DNA from: Phialocephala subalpina
Lineage: Eukaryota > Ascomycota > Leotiomycetes > Helotiales > Mollisiaceae
Direction of reading: 5' to 3'
DNA length: 64,000 nucleotides
Assembly: GCA_900073065.1 (NCBI GenBank)
Contig: FJOG01000022.1
Location: forward strand, 884,746 to 948,745
The notes beneath the pieces were generated by a model. It did not search any database, had not been told where the DNA came from, and saw nothing but the letters and a program-made list of their open reading frames with translations. Positions within the stretch are counted from its first letter, which is position 1; each line of letters opens with the position of its first letter. Shown here one piece after another: positions 21,492 through 32,497 of the stretch. The translations under genes and the position numbers were made by a program.

Positions 21492-22370
21492 GATGATATT
21501 AGGTCTTCAACTCAACAATGACAATCAGATGAAATCAACAATTGATAAGAAAAGGAGTGTCGTCAACGAAGCAGATCTCCTTCCATATGTCCTTTTCCAT
21601 CAAGCACCAACCGGTTGTTTCCAGCAAACCAAAAAGCCTGTCTCGCAAGCCCTCCGCACGGCTATTCCAGAAGGTGGGGCCCCAGTCAATCTCCTCCAGC
21701 TTTGCATATTCCCCCTTTCCCAGGCCACGCGCGAGTGACTAGCCTCGATTGGGTTCTTCGCGTCGATGATCTGCCAAGACCCTTGTAAACTTACATCTGC
21801 GACTCTGCAGTGGTAAGATCTTATTCTCCTCGATCCATGTGCGAATGTGGGAGGAGGTTACGCCCCACATGGGGTTGAGATTGGCTAGCTTGCTCGGCTG
21901 GCTGGGGCTGGATCGTGAAGCTGAATGTTTTGAATCGTGAAGAGGGAGTTAGACCTGATTCTTGACTCGATTGATGGATTACCAAGGTACTGTCCCACGC
22001 GATGATGAGTAGCTGCTCCCAGGACCTCGTTCTCGGTGCTTGCAGGTCTGCGGCGAGAGACGAGAAATTTGTATTCAGGCTATCGGGGTCTTGAAGATGT
22101 GGGGGCTTTTGGACTGTCTGCCGTGGAAATAAAGTTATGTCGTGCAGAAAACAGAAGTGTTTCATGCTCTAAAGCCTCATTCTAACAAAACTCTGTAGCC
22201 GGGCGCTGATCCTGATTCTTTTCGGAAGGAAGGATTCTTCGAAGAACTCTAACAGACTTCCTGTAACACTACGTTTGATAACGCGCTACCGGCAACGTGG
22301 CATTGACGTATGATAGATTGCCGGAATGCTTCCTCGACAAACATCTCTTTGGCAGCGCTTAGAATAAAAG
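21492..22370. promoter_or_regulatory. Promoter region of the MFS gene
   Basis: 879 bp between the MFS start and the sugar-porter stop. Three copies of the putative cluster motif: GTGGGG at 21674-21679 and 22099-22104, CCCCAC at 21863-21868. Small open frames at 21490-22165 show no family features. Confidence 0.45.
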
Positions 22371-24194
22371 TTAAACATTATCTCTCTGAACGTCCTCGAC
22401 CTCATTGCTGATGATACCTCCTTCCTTTTCGATGCGCATCCCAATTTTTTCTTGCATATCGAACGCAGCTTCATCTTTGATCGTGCATTGAAAGGACTTG
22501 AACTTCCAAGCTGGAGTTCGCGCATTGAATATCTCATCGAGTTCTTCGGGAGAGCGCCCCTTCATCTCGGGCATGAAGAAGAAAAAGAAGAGGACGCAGA
22601 CCGCGTTCGAGCCTGCCCAAATGTATCCGTATTTCGGCCCCTGATTGTCTGTCAGCCATTTGAATGTCAAATTTTTGAGAATGTTCGTACCCAGTTCAAA
22701 TCTTGCGGATTGATGAAATACGGAGAGCAGAACCCAACGAGCCATGCGAGGATATAACCAATTGAGGTCGCAGTTCCAACAGACCATGCTCTCAAGCGAG
22801 AGCTGACCAGTTCTGTTGCGACAGGATAGCTTGCTGATCCCACACATCCATTGTAGAAAAACATGAAGACAGCGGTAAAGGCGACCAGCACATCACCTGT
22901 CGTCGTTGAGCCAGGTTTGACGGTGTAGGCTATGGCACTGGCGAGTTGAGACAGGCCACAAGCTGTGGCTCCAATCATGAGGATGGAGCGACGTCCAAAT
23001 ACATGGCGAATGGCATACATTCCAAATTTGACCCCGATGAATCCGATACAAGTGTTCATAATGGAGAATTCGAAGCTTTTGGTTATGCCAGCGATACTGA
23101 GGAAGTAGGTCTGGTAGCCGATCAGAAACCAGACGCCTGACGCTGTTTGACATGCTATCATTCCGTAGCAGAGGAGGGTGCGTCGAAGATCAGTGCCTGA
23201 GATGATGTCAGTTCACGGATCTCTGGATATTTATCAGATGCATACCTCGGAATATATCGAGGAAGCCAATGCTCTTTGCTAGGTTCTTCTCCTCCTCAAC
23301 ACCACGAAGCATTTCTGCCCATTCAAGCTCAATGTACTTATTGTCAACGGAATTTCCTCGAAGTGTCTCTAGCGCCTTGCGTGCTTGCTCGTCTCGACCC
23401 TTGTGCAGAAGCCATCTTGGAGACCCGGGCACGAAGAAAAGAACGACTGCGAGCACTGTAGGAACGATGAAGAGGAATCCAAGAGGGATCTGGTACGATG
23501 CTTTGTCCAAGCGAATTCTCGTGAAGTTGTCGACAACAGCGCCGAGAATCGAGCCGATGTTCACCCCTATTTTAGCGAGTCAGCTGTTGGTCTCGCACGA
23601 GGCATCACGAAGCCTACAGCAGAGGACCAAAAGATGTGAGAAGCTTACAGTAAGCAAACAGGGCGACCATGATGCCACGAAGATGTGTTGGCGATGCTTC
23701 TGCTGTATAGACATTTGAGAATGTCACGAAAAATCAATTCGCGAAGCCGAGGAGAAGACGTCCAAGGTAAAGGACACCCTTGCTTGTAGTAGCCATTTGA
23801 ATAGCAACGCCAACAGCGTTGAAGACACATGCCAACCATAAAGCATGCTTTCGTCCAAGGTATGCGCTGAAGAAGCCCGCAATCAGAGATGAGACAAAAG
23901 ATCCGAGCGTCAAGAGAGAGGTAATCAATTGTTGAACAGTACTCTGCGCATCACATCAGATTTGATCCAATCTTTAATCATCCTGAAACTGCTTACATCA
24001 ATACCATATCCCAATGCACTTGATGGGTCCTCATAGCTGAAGACTTTTAGGAAGCCTGGCATCGCTTGCAAAGCTCCAACTGCTGCCGAGTCGAAACCAT
24101 ACTGCATGTTCGCCGTTGCAACAAGACAACAAAGTAAGAGACACTTTCGATTTGCCCACAGGGACGTTTCGGGAATTGCAAGGTGCGATGACAT
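22371..24194 (-). pseudogene. Sugar-porter-type MFS transporter with one in-frame TGA
   Basis: Starting at the ATG at 24194, spliced exons give a complete sugar porter of about 530 residues. Features include RLLLGFAN..FFVTFSNVYTAE, the PGSPRWLL motif before the central loop, and the PEMKGRSPEELDEIF C-terminal block. Five introns with normal ends can be placed. One codon breaks it: TGA at 23736-23734, directly after RLLLGFAN, about residue 136, in the middle of a conserved membrane segment. No nearby splice signals remove it. Either the gene is a recent pseudogene, or this is a sequencing error or allelic change. All other positions look under constraint. It would import a sugar or acid at the plasma membrane. 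It diverges from the P450 gene. Confidence 0.78.
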
Positions 24195-24712
24195 ACTTTC
24201 AGATGAGACAAATGATATCAGATCCGAGGATCAAAGTTTCACAAACAAGTGGTTAGAAATGCCTTCATCTTGAAGGGGCTTCAGGTTGGCAGCCTGCATC
24301 CGAATCCCCAGCGGCTTTGCTCGTCCCCTTGTCCCACCTTCGCACCCAGTCAGAAGGAACGGCGCTACTGATCCGACTGTCTGGGGCCCTGAAGGTATGC
24401 GGGGAATTCTGGATTCGCTTGTTTTCAGGGAGCGGGGTAAACGCCAAATGTCTCTGTGAGAGCTTCAGGATTTCATGGCAGAAAACCCCACACTTTGCGT
24501 TTGCAGGCAAAAGTGGCCCCACATTGCACCTATCGTGTCGCACCTAAGGCACAATGAACCTACTGTGTCCGGAGAGTTGGATATCAGATATCAGAATCGA
24601 AGTGATAGCGGTTTCGAGAGGCTCCTATAATAGAACCAACCAAAGTCAATTGTTAGAGTTTGCTTTGTGAAGGGAAGACAAGAGGTCTCAAGGATTTGGT
24701 TACGCTTACACG
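24195..24712. promoter_or_regulatory. Divergent promoter, sugar porter/P450
   Basis: 518 bp between divergent ATGs. CCCCAC occurs at 24486-24491 and 24517-24522, two copies of the putative cluster motif within 40 bp. Confidence 0.48.
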
Positions 24713-26568
24713 ATGATCACCGACTCTTTCTCCTCGACGGCAGCATGGATGCAAGTCCAAGCAGCTCTCACCAAGCCAGGTGCGACCAACATCGTGCTGG
24801 CTCTCCTGGTCGTTGGTGTCGTGGCTTTGGCTGCGGACTATACGCATATGTTATATCTGCACTATAGAATGGTAAGTCTTGCCTGGAAGTCGTCCCTGAA
24901 TGTCACGCTGAAGCGGTGACAGCCTCCTGGCCCATTACCCTGGCCGATTGTTGGAAACACGTGGTCCTTGCCAGACAACAAACCATGGATCTACTTTGAA
25001 ACTCTGGCGAAGAAGTACAAAACCCCCGTGATGACGTTCTGGATTGGTCGTAATCCGACTGTGTGGATTTGTGATGCCTGGGCGGCTTCTGAGCTTCTCG
25101 ACAAGAGAGCTGGGATCTATGCATCAAGACCGCGAATGGTCGTCTTTGGCGAGCTTGGTCCTGGTCAGACGAATCTTGTGTCGATGTACTATGGAGATCG
25201 GTGGAGAGTCCACAGAAAGCTTACGCATATGGGAGTCGGCTTGCAGCAAGTCCGAAACTACCGACCCTTTCAGAATGATGAAAGCATGTTGGTAGCTTCC
25301 AACATTCTCAAAACGCCTGAAATGTATGAGAAGCATTTTGAGCGATATGCTGCGAGTGTTGTTTCAATTATCGGGTTCGGGAGGAGGATATCGGACACCA
25401 AAGACCCTATCATCAGTGAAGTGCTTGCTGTCATGCAACGTGCAGCGGAGTTGAACGTACCTGGAAAGACCTTTCCCATGCTCATGGAGACATTTCCAAG
25501 TGAGTCCACTGTTCCATAATCTGGGCATGGCTGATACATGAACAGTCCTAGCAAAGTTCCCAAACGTCATTGCACCTTGGAAGCATGGTCTCGGAGGCAA
25601 GAATTCTCGCGGTGGTAGCTTCTACTATTCTCTGGCTGAAGAAGCGAGAGATAACCCGGAGCAGTCGCAATGCTACGTGAAGAAGATTTTCGAGGAAGCG
25701 CCGAAGTATGACCTGAGACCAGAGGAGATCGCTGCTTTGACAGGTAATCTCTTTGGCGCCGGAAGTGATACGTCGAGCTCAACTCTTGTGACCTTCGTCC
25801 TCGCTTGTTGTGCATTCCCAGAAGTATTGCCAAGAGCGTGGGAGGAATTGGATCGCGTCGTTGGTCCGGACAGAAGTCCAACGACGGATGACGAACCCAA
25901 TTTGCCGTACATCAAGGCCTTCGTGAAGGAAGTGTTTCGCTGGAGGTCTGTTGCGATCATAGGCGGCCAGCCTCATGCTCCTATCCAAGATGATGAATAT
26001 AAGGTAAGTCCTTCGAGATGCTAGGTGACCAGAGCTGATCATTGCAGGGTTGGTTGATACCTAAAGGCACCTGGGTCCAAGGTAATGTCTGGGCGATCCA
26101 CCACAGCGAGAAGGAATTTCCAGATCCGGATCGCTTTTACCCTGCAAGATATCTCAAGGAAGACCCCCAGAACCGTCCTTTCCCAAACGAGAGAGGATAC
26201 ATGACATTCGGCTGGGGACGTCGTGTCTGCAGTGGTCAAGGCCTTGCTGAACAGGGAACTTTTATCACCATTGCTCGTCTTCTCTGGGCCTTTAATATCA
26301 GGAAAGCTCGAGGTCCTGATGGAAAGGAGATTCCAGTCGATATCTTTGCTTACACGTGAGTCTACAGGTCTGACTAAGATGAGCCATGCTGACAGGAAGC
26401 AGGAATGGATTGAACATGAGACCAGAGCCGTTCAAGTGCCAATTCATTCCAAGATCTCCTGAGATCCGTGCTACGGTTGAGCGAGAAGGAGAGGAAGCCG
26501 AGCAGAGGTTGTCGGTGTACGATGGAGAGACCAAGTATCGTCTGAGCGACTGGTATACAAAGAAGTGA
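24713..26568 (+). CDS. Cytochrome P450 monooxygenase
   Basis: Five exons (24713-24871, 24923-25499, 25546-26003, 26048-26355, 26403-26568) give 555 residues. An N-terminal membrane anchor (IVLALLVVGVVALAA) precedes the proline hinge PPGPLPWPIVGN. The I-helix oxygen-binding motif is GAGSDTSSST, the K-helix ExxR is EVFRWR, and the heme-binding loop is FGWGRRVCSGQG with the axial Cys. It is an ER-anchored class II P450. Family assignment within CYP is not possible by eye, though the style resembles fungal secondary-metabolism P450s. In the cluster it would add a hydroxyl or oxidise a side chain early in the pathway. It marks the right edge of the coherent cluster. Confidence 0.92.
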
Positions 26569-27010
26569 TGTCCCGTCTTCGTAGGCGCAGTTCCTGGAGT
26601 AGAAGGGAGGCCATCTGAATTGTGTCAAATAGCATTGATAAAGCGAGCATTATCTCATCAGGATTTAGCATCGTAATGTGAGCAAGTGGCAGACGCGGTT
26701 TGGGACGTGCGCATGAAGACCATCCATCTTTAAGACTTGACCTTGAAATGCACCACTTGAGGCCATGTGTTGCTTTGCGTCCTGATGGTCTTCACAGAGA
26801 TAGCCGGGGTTCGACCATTGAGCTGGCAGCCGCAGAAAGTCGCGTTGAATGTCTGAGAAAGGGAGAGAGATTGATAGAAGAACGCACGAAGGTGTGTGAA
26901 GAATGCGTCTCGGAGACTAGCACGTGACTTGGCGTCAAAAAAACAAACGCGAAATTTCCCCTCACGCGTCCAACATCTTTCCACGAATAGACATCACCCC
27001 GAGACCTAAG
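26569..27010. other. Intergenic, nothing recognised
   Basis: 442 bp after the P450. A GGTTCGA word near 26808 recalls a tRNA B box, but no cloverleaf can be built around it. Confidence 0.35.
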
Positions 27011-28470
27011 ATGTTAGACTATGAGTCGGACCATGCCATCGACAGTGTCGACATCAAACACGCAAGCGGCGTATTGACCTACACCAGATCGAACACTTTC
27101 GAATTCAAGAGCCACTCTTACGACAAATAAGCCGCAGGACTACCTCCCTCTCCTCGAACCTGTAAAGACCTCACGAGGCGCGATCAAGAAGAAACAAACG
27201 AAAAGGTCTCGAGCCTAATCTGCAGCATATTAGAAGGCACAATGCATCTCTCGTAGCTTGAGTTCGAAAGGGTCGATGGCAGATTATCAAAATATATTAC
27301 GAGGACACGAGAACGACCCAATTCCCCTCGATATTCTTCAACTAAGACAGGCAGCGAGGAAGGAGTTCCAATTTAAAGATGGCAAGGCGAATTATAATAA
27401 GTGTGCACCAGTCTGACGGTGAAAAGAAGTATGCAGATCCCGAGCGTTGATTGAAGGAGAAATTTAGGACAGGAGGCAAGAGCAGGAAATCGTCCAATTT
27501 CGAGCAAACGGCACAATATGGATGCACGAAATTGCCCATAAACTTGGTATCGAATGCCTGGCGACTCGAAAACCTCCTCGTTCGATGGGCATGTTCAACA
27601 TAGCATATGGCGTGGCGGTGGTCGGACAAGACAAGAAAGCGGTTGAGCATAAGGTACGATCCATATCGGGGACGGCAGTGCTCGTCAATCACTAAATATA
27701 AGAAATTTATGAGGAAACAGAGGAGGTACAAATCGATTAGCTTCAGGAACAGAATGAGGCCAAAGCAATCGAGCTGAAGGAATAGAAACAAGAGACATTG
27801 CTTTGGCAAAGTGCAAAGATTGAGAAGTGACTGGAACATGGAATATCGACTACCCTTGCATCATGAAAACATGGGGAGGATATGGTGTCCAGCTTTCCAT
27901 GCAGATTATCATCGAGAAGACGAGCCAAGGTCCTCAAATGTTCGCCAAGTTCGACTTCAAGGTCATCGAAGGAGTGATGCGTTTTGAAAGGCAAGCTACC
28001 GACAAGAAAGCGAAATGTAGCTCAAAGACTGCTGCTATGTCCGGTCCGGAGCGTCATAGAGAACACGACTTCGACGAAGTGGGGGAAGAATCCAGCAAAT
28101 ATGGTAGCCACATACCCAGCTTGACTGTGGATACAGTGGCCAGCTTGACGAAGATGAGGATGAGGATCGCCGAAACCCTACTCCTGAAGCATTCTACTTT
28201 GGCTCAATTGATGGACCTTCAGCCAAATGTCCGACTTGGAATCACAGGTGGCGTGGCAAGGATACAGGAACTGGCGAAATCCAGCTCCAGGAAGACAAAA
28301 ATGTTGACCAAATTACCGTCTTGGAGAAAGGCTGTAAGTTGAAAGGTACATTTGGTGCCAGCTTAATGGAGTAATGTCCTATTCAGAGGAGTCAAAGTCA
28401 AGTCTGGTGGAAAGAAGATCGACAATGAAGAGGAATGGGCTGACTGCAGCCAAAAAACATATGGAAGGCG
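27011..28470 (+). pseudogene. Decayed duplicate of the unknown gene at 30344-31780
   Basis: Blocks collinear with the copy at 30344-31780 appear in several frames separated by stops: an IKHASGVLTYTRSNTFEF start region, a VAVVGQDKKAVEHKV block, then the well-preserved KTSQGPQMFAKFDF / VMRFERQATDKK segment (27827-28342). There are multiple stop codons and frame changes, so it cannot encode the full protein. The start codon region (ATG at 27011) is still recognisable. The two copies are in direct orientation about 3.3 kb apart, so an old tandem duplication is likely. Function of the family is unknown. Confidence 0.7.
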
Positions 28471-28734
28471 TTAGTGAAGGTGAGGTCTCCGTATCCATTT
28501 AGGTATGCGCCCCCTCTGCCCCAATCCCTTAGATCAACTCTAAGGTGAACCAACTGGAAGTATCGTATCTCTTTTTTCCCGTTGATTTGTTGCTTTGCTA
28601 TCGGAATCCTTTGCAAGTTTACTGTCAAGATGCGACAATCAGAATTGGCATCTATATTGATCGTGTTAGTTCCTTTGCTTGTCAGTATCACATCCATTTT
28701 TCTGTCCTGCAACAATGCTCTCCATTGTGCTGTT

Positions 28735-29852
28735 CTACGAATGTCTGTTTTCCCTCTCCGCCTTACATTTCCTTGAATGGCGATCCTGGACCGGGTACAA
28801 AACCAAACCTCCAACGGCAACTACATACGCCGCATCTGTGAAGCCCTTGCCTTCGTCGGCGGTTACAATCGAACGCCAAAGACCAATCCCCAAACTCCCT
28901 GCAATGATCGTGAGCCAAAGTACCCGCAGAATCTTGCACAGCCTGCACTTAGGCTTGTCCGCGGGGTTTGTTGCGGTGGATAGAATACTGGTTAATGAAG
29001 TGTTATCATCACGACGCGTGCCGTAATCAGAGGTATATGGCTGAGGTGAAGTACTGCTCGAGAATTCCTGAGCTCTGTCGAAGTTGAGAGGCGGGTCTGA
29101 CTCAATTACTACATCGAGAGCGGATGAAGTAGCTGTCTCCCGCCGGTCCCAGTCCTCTTCCTTGTTGTGCCACAGCTTCTCTAGAGTCGCGATATCGTGA
29201 TGTCCCAATGGACACTATTGCGAGGGGATCAGAAATGAGGGAAAGGAGATATTAGCTCGATAATGAACACTCACAGGTACATGCCGTATCCGACACACCC
29301 AGCAGGACCCTAGGTGTCGAACTAACGCGGCTTTGGCTATTGTGGTGGGGTCGAGTGGTGGTTTTCTGTATCTCGTTTTCATGGACCTCTGTATTTCTGG
29401 GACATCTTCGCGGATGAGAGCCCGGCCGTGGGCCCAGGTATCCCTACGTAGTTGTCTGCTTGAATGGAAGTGGGCCTCGTTACCAATGTTTTCCTAAGTT
29501 TATACTGTTTGTACAATTGCAAGGCCTTTGCGACTCTATCGGGCGCAATGGGCAACGGATACGTCGGGTAGCTAGGCCGGTTTTGAGCAGAAGTGGAGCC
29601 ATTCTGTTCGGATCTGATTGCAACATCCTCCTGAGCATAATCGTGATGGGCAGGGTCCGCAGGCTGTGGTGTAGTTTCTCCTGATTGATTGGCGGGAGAG
29701 TGCACGGGCGAAGCGGTTGGAATTGTTCCCAATTCAATTCTAGTATTTGACGATGGAAGCCGGTTTTCTTCCTTATAATCCACCCCTCTTCCTCTTGCGC
29801 TAGGCAAGGTTGGGAGATGAGTTTGAGGGGAGATATCGTCGTATTCGGGCAT
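28735..29852 (-). CDS. Hypothetical small membrane protein with CxxC motifs
   Basis: Two long frames on the same strand probably join: 29852 to about 29460 (Pro/Ser/Thr-rich N-terminus) and a second starting in SMKTRYRKPPLDP near 29385. An intron with GTGAGT..AATAG ends at about 29275-29215 links HLGSCWVCRIRHVP to CPLGHHDIATLEKLW. The first intron could start at either of two donors, so exon 1 is uncertain. The product has CxxC and CxxCK pairs, then a membrane span (LWLTIIAGSLGIGLW) and a second hydrophobic stretch near the C-terminus. I do not recognise the family. It lies between the two copies of a duplicated unknown gene, on the opposite strand. Confidence 0.55.
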
Positions 29853-30343
29853 GGCGGGGTAGAGGCAATGACCGCGGTCACGACTGATAAATCAAACAAG
29901 GACGTGAGCTAACGAATGATGCTTCACCAGAGTGAATCATTTGCGTGTGGATGTGCCCAACAGTGAAAAGATTTACAGAAGGCGGGAAATAGATGAGAAG
30001 GCTGCGAAATCTTGAGGCAAGATTGAAGAGGGTGTACGGCAATGAGGCTGAGCGGGGCTGAGCAGATGGGCAATACAACACAGATCATGAGCGAACAAAT
30101 AATAAATTGCATGAACATCTCTGCTAAGGTAGGCTTGAGACTAAAGTTACGTCGCCTCGTAGCTCGTTGTGTTAAAATTTAAAGTATCAAAACCGTCTCC
30201 TTGCAGCCACACGTGATCTCGAGGCTGCACGAGTTTTCGTGTTGACGACAAACGCGAGCCCACTTTGTATCGCGTCATCTACATCTACCTTACTTCTTGC
30301 ACAACCATCCCCTCGACTATCTGCAGGTCATCAACAGTCGAAG
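29853..30343. other. Divergent intergenic, nothing recognised
   Basis: 491 bp upstream of both the membrane-protein gene (-) and the unknown gene (+). No motif stands out. Confidence 0.35.
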
Positions 30344-31780
30344 ATGGATCGAAAATACGAGGTCGTCCATGGAACCGATGGCGTCGAGATCAAGCACACA
30401 TGCGGCGTCTTCAAGTTCTCGAAACACGTTCGGCAGTCCCTCGAATTCAACGGCACCGCATACTGGAAAGACGTCGGCAGACACGCTCCTCTCAAGACAC
30501 CGTTATTGACCAAACGTGACACAATCAAGGTTCACCAGCCACCGATTCGAGGCCAGAGTCATAGCTGGTGGCAGGCACAATGTGCATTTCGTGGATTGGC
30601 AACGAATGGAACCCTTGACGAGTTGGCAAATAGAGTTTGAGGTCACGAAGACGATCATCTACCGAAAGAGCTCCAGCAGGCAAAGAAACTTGCGCAGAAG
30701 GAGATGAAGGTCTGGGAGGCGAATGCGAAGGAGAATAGCTGGCTACATACGATGACGGATAGCGATAAGATGGTCGAAGATCCCGAGAGGTTTCTCAAGG
30801 AAAGATTCAAGGCAGGGGAGAAGAGTCGAGATATCGTCCTCATCCATCTACGACAAGCCGACATACGCTCAATAGCTCAAAGCCTAGACCTCGAGTGCGA
30901 AATCGCAAGAGAGGCGATCAGAGGATTCGATTATGCATACAGTCAGTGGGTATCGATCGCTGTGGTTGGCCAGGACAAGGCTGCAGTTGCTGAGAAGGTG
31001 CAGGCAATGCAAATCAAAGAGAAACATGCCATGCGCGAGATGCAGAAACACCGGCAAGAGGAGGAGCGACAGGAGAAGGAGTGGGCACAAAGACAGAAGG
31101 AAATGGCGGAACAGAAGCTAAGGGACAAGGAGGCTGCCTTGAAAACAGCTAAGGATTCCGACCCAACTGGTACCTGGGAGATCAAATGCCCTTATATCGT
31201 GGAACAATGGGGACACATGGCTCAACGAGAGGACCCTCCGCTTTCTATGGAAATATTCATGCAAAATACCAGCAAAGGGCCTCAAATGTTTGCCACGTTC
31301 GACTTTATTGTCGTCGAAAGAGTTATGCGTTTCGAGAGACAGGCCTCCGATAAACCAAAGCCAGCTCCAAAGACTGCTGTGAAAGCTGGCACGAAACGCC
31401 CACGAGAGGATGTTTCGGATGAAGGGAGATACGACTCCGGTGATGAACGTCGAAGTCCTACACCAGAACCTTTCTACTTGGGTCCTACCCCGTTCTCGGC
31501 CAAGCATCCGACTTGGAAGTACAGATATCGAGGGAAGGAAACTGGCGAGAGCGAGATATTGATAGGAGAGGACGAGAACGTCTACCATATCACATTGCAA
31601 GGTCCAAAAGGACGAACGCTGAAGGGAAACTTTGGTGCCACCATCATGCAGAACTGCACTTTCACTGGTGTCAAAGTCGAAGCTGGTGTCAAGCCAAAAA
31701 TCGACATTGGGGGTGAGTGGGCAGCGTACAACGAGAGCGCGTACAATCGACCTGGTAGCAGACGATGGGGAGGATGGTGA
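30344..31780 (+). pseudogene. Unknown coiled-coil protein gene interrupted by one in-frame TGA
   Basis: From the ATG at 30344 one frame runs without frameshift to 31780 (about 478 codons) except for TGA at 30638-30640. Across the stop the sequence continues naturally: FRGLATNGTLDELANRV, then GHEDDHLPKELQQAKK. This looks like an Arg CGA codon turned into TGA. The first part has a SAP-like QCxFRGL..GTLDEL segment. Next come an Arg/Glu/Lys-rich coiled coil (about residues 215-265) and a C-terminal region with two repeated-looking segments: GTWEIKCPYI..FATFDF and YHITLQGPKGRTLKGNFGAT. There is no known function. A decayed duplicate lies at 27011-28470. A short intron hiding the stop cannot be excluded but would remove conserved-looking sequence. 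Confidence 0.6.
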
Positions 31781-32497
31781 TTATCGTCGGTAACGTCTGT
31801 TCCTTGGCCCGAGCTCTATCCACGAGAATATCTTGACTCGAGCAGTGTTCTTACACCTAGCTCGTCCCTCACCTTGACTGTAACTCGAATTAGTACTATA
31901 CTCGACGATTCTGGGAATCTCTAATTGCCCTTGACACTAACTTGACCTCTTCGGCATTGCTGCTTCATCTGATAATATATTTTCACCCCCTGTTCGTCCT
32001 CGAATCTCTTCTCTTTATAAATTTCTTTCATGATGTGTAGCTCATCTATGCCTCTTTTATCTTTTAATTGTGGGCATCGTGACTCGGTTGTTGTCCAGAT
32101 GTCTGTCCTTCACGCGGTCAGGTTCAGGACTGAGTTGGGGCCCAATTATATGTCGCCCTCGACCTCTCAACTGCTCAACGTTTGGAGGAAAAGATTGAAC
32201 AAAACCCATAATGCGTTGTTATTTTCAGCTTCTCTTTGACGCGTTTATCAGTTGTAGAATGGGAGCGATTGGTTCTCTCAGATTGCGGCTGGACTTGGCG
32301 CTGCGTTGTCCAGCTCCAGGCTCGGCGCCACAACCACCACAAAACCAATATGCTTCCCAAACAAGCATGCAGTATTGGTTGTCAGCACTCAAGTGCTTCC
32401 GAGACATTGAGTACGGGAACTCCGTATCGGGGTACGATGTCTTGTTATCTTTCACGAGAAGGAAGTATTTACACCATGATGGCCCTCCGACATTGAG
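31781..32497. other. Intergenic, nothing recognised
   Basis: 717 bp. Only short overlapping frames are present, without family features. It is pyrimidine-rich in places, as in fungal promoters. Confidence 0.35.

Noticed and set aside
23734..23736. Stop-codon recoding (readthrough or selenocysteine) at the sugar-porter TGA
   Set aside because: The following bases do not match the CTA readthrough context, fungi of this group lack selenoprotein machinery, and a plain mutation is simpler.
1742..26568. Secondary-metabolite biosynthetic cluster
   Set aside because: No polyketide synthase, NRPS, terpene cyclase or similar backbone enzyme; the enzyme set is degradative in type.
26800..26830. B-box-like GGTTCGA word after the P450 gene
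   Set aside because: No matching A box or cloverleaf in the preceding 70 bases.
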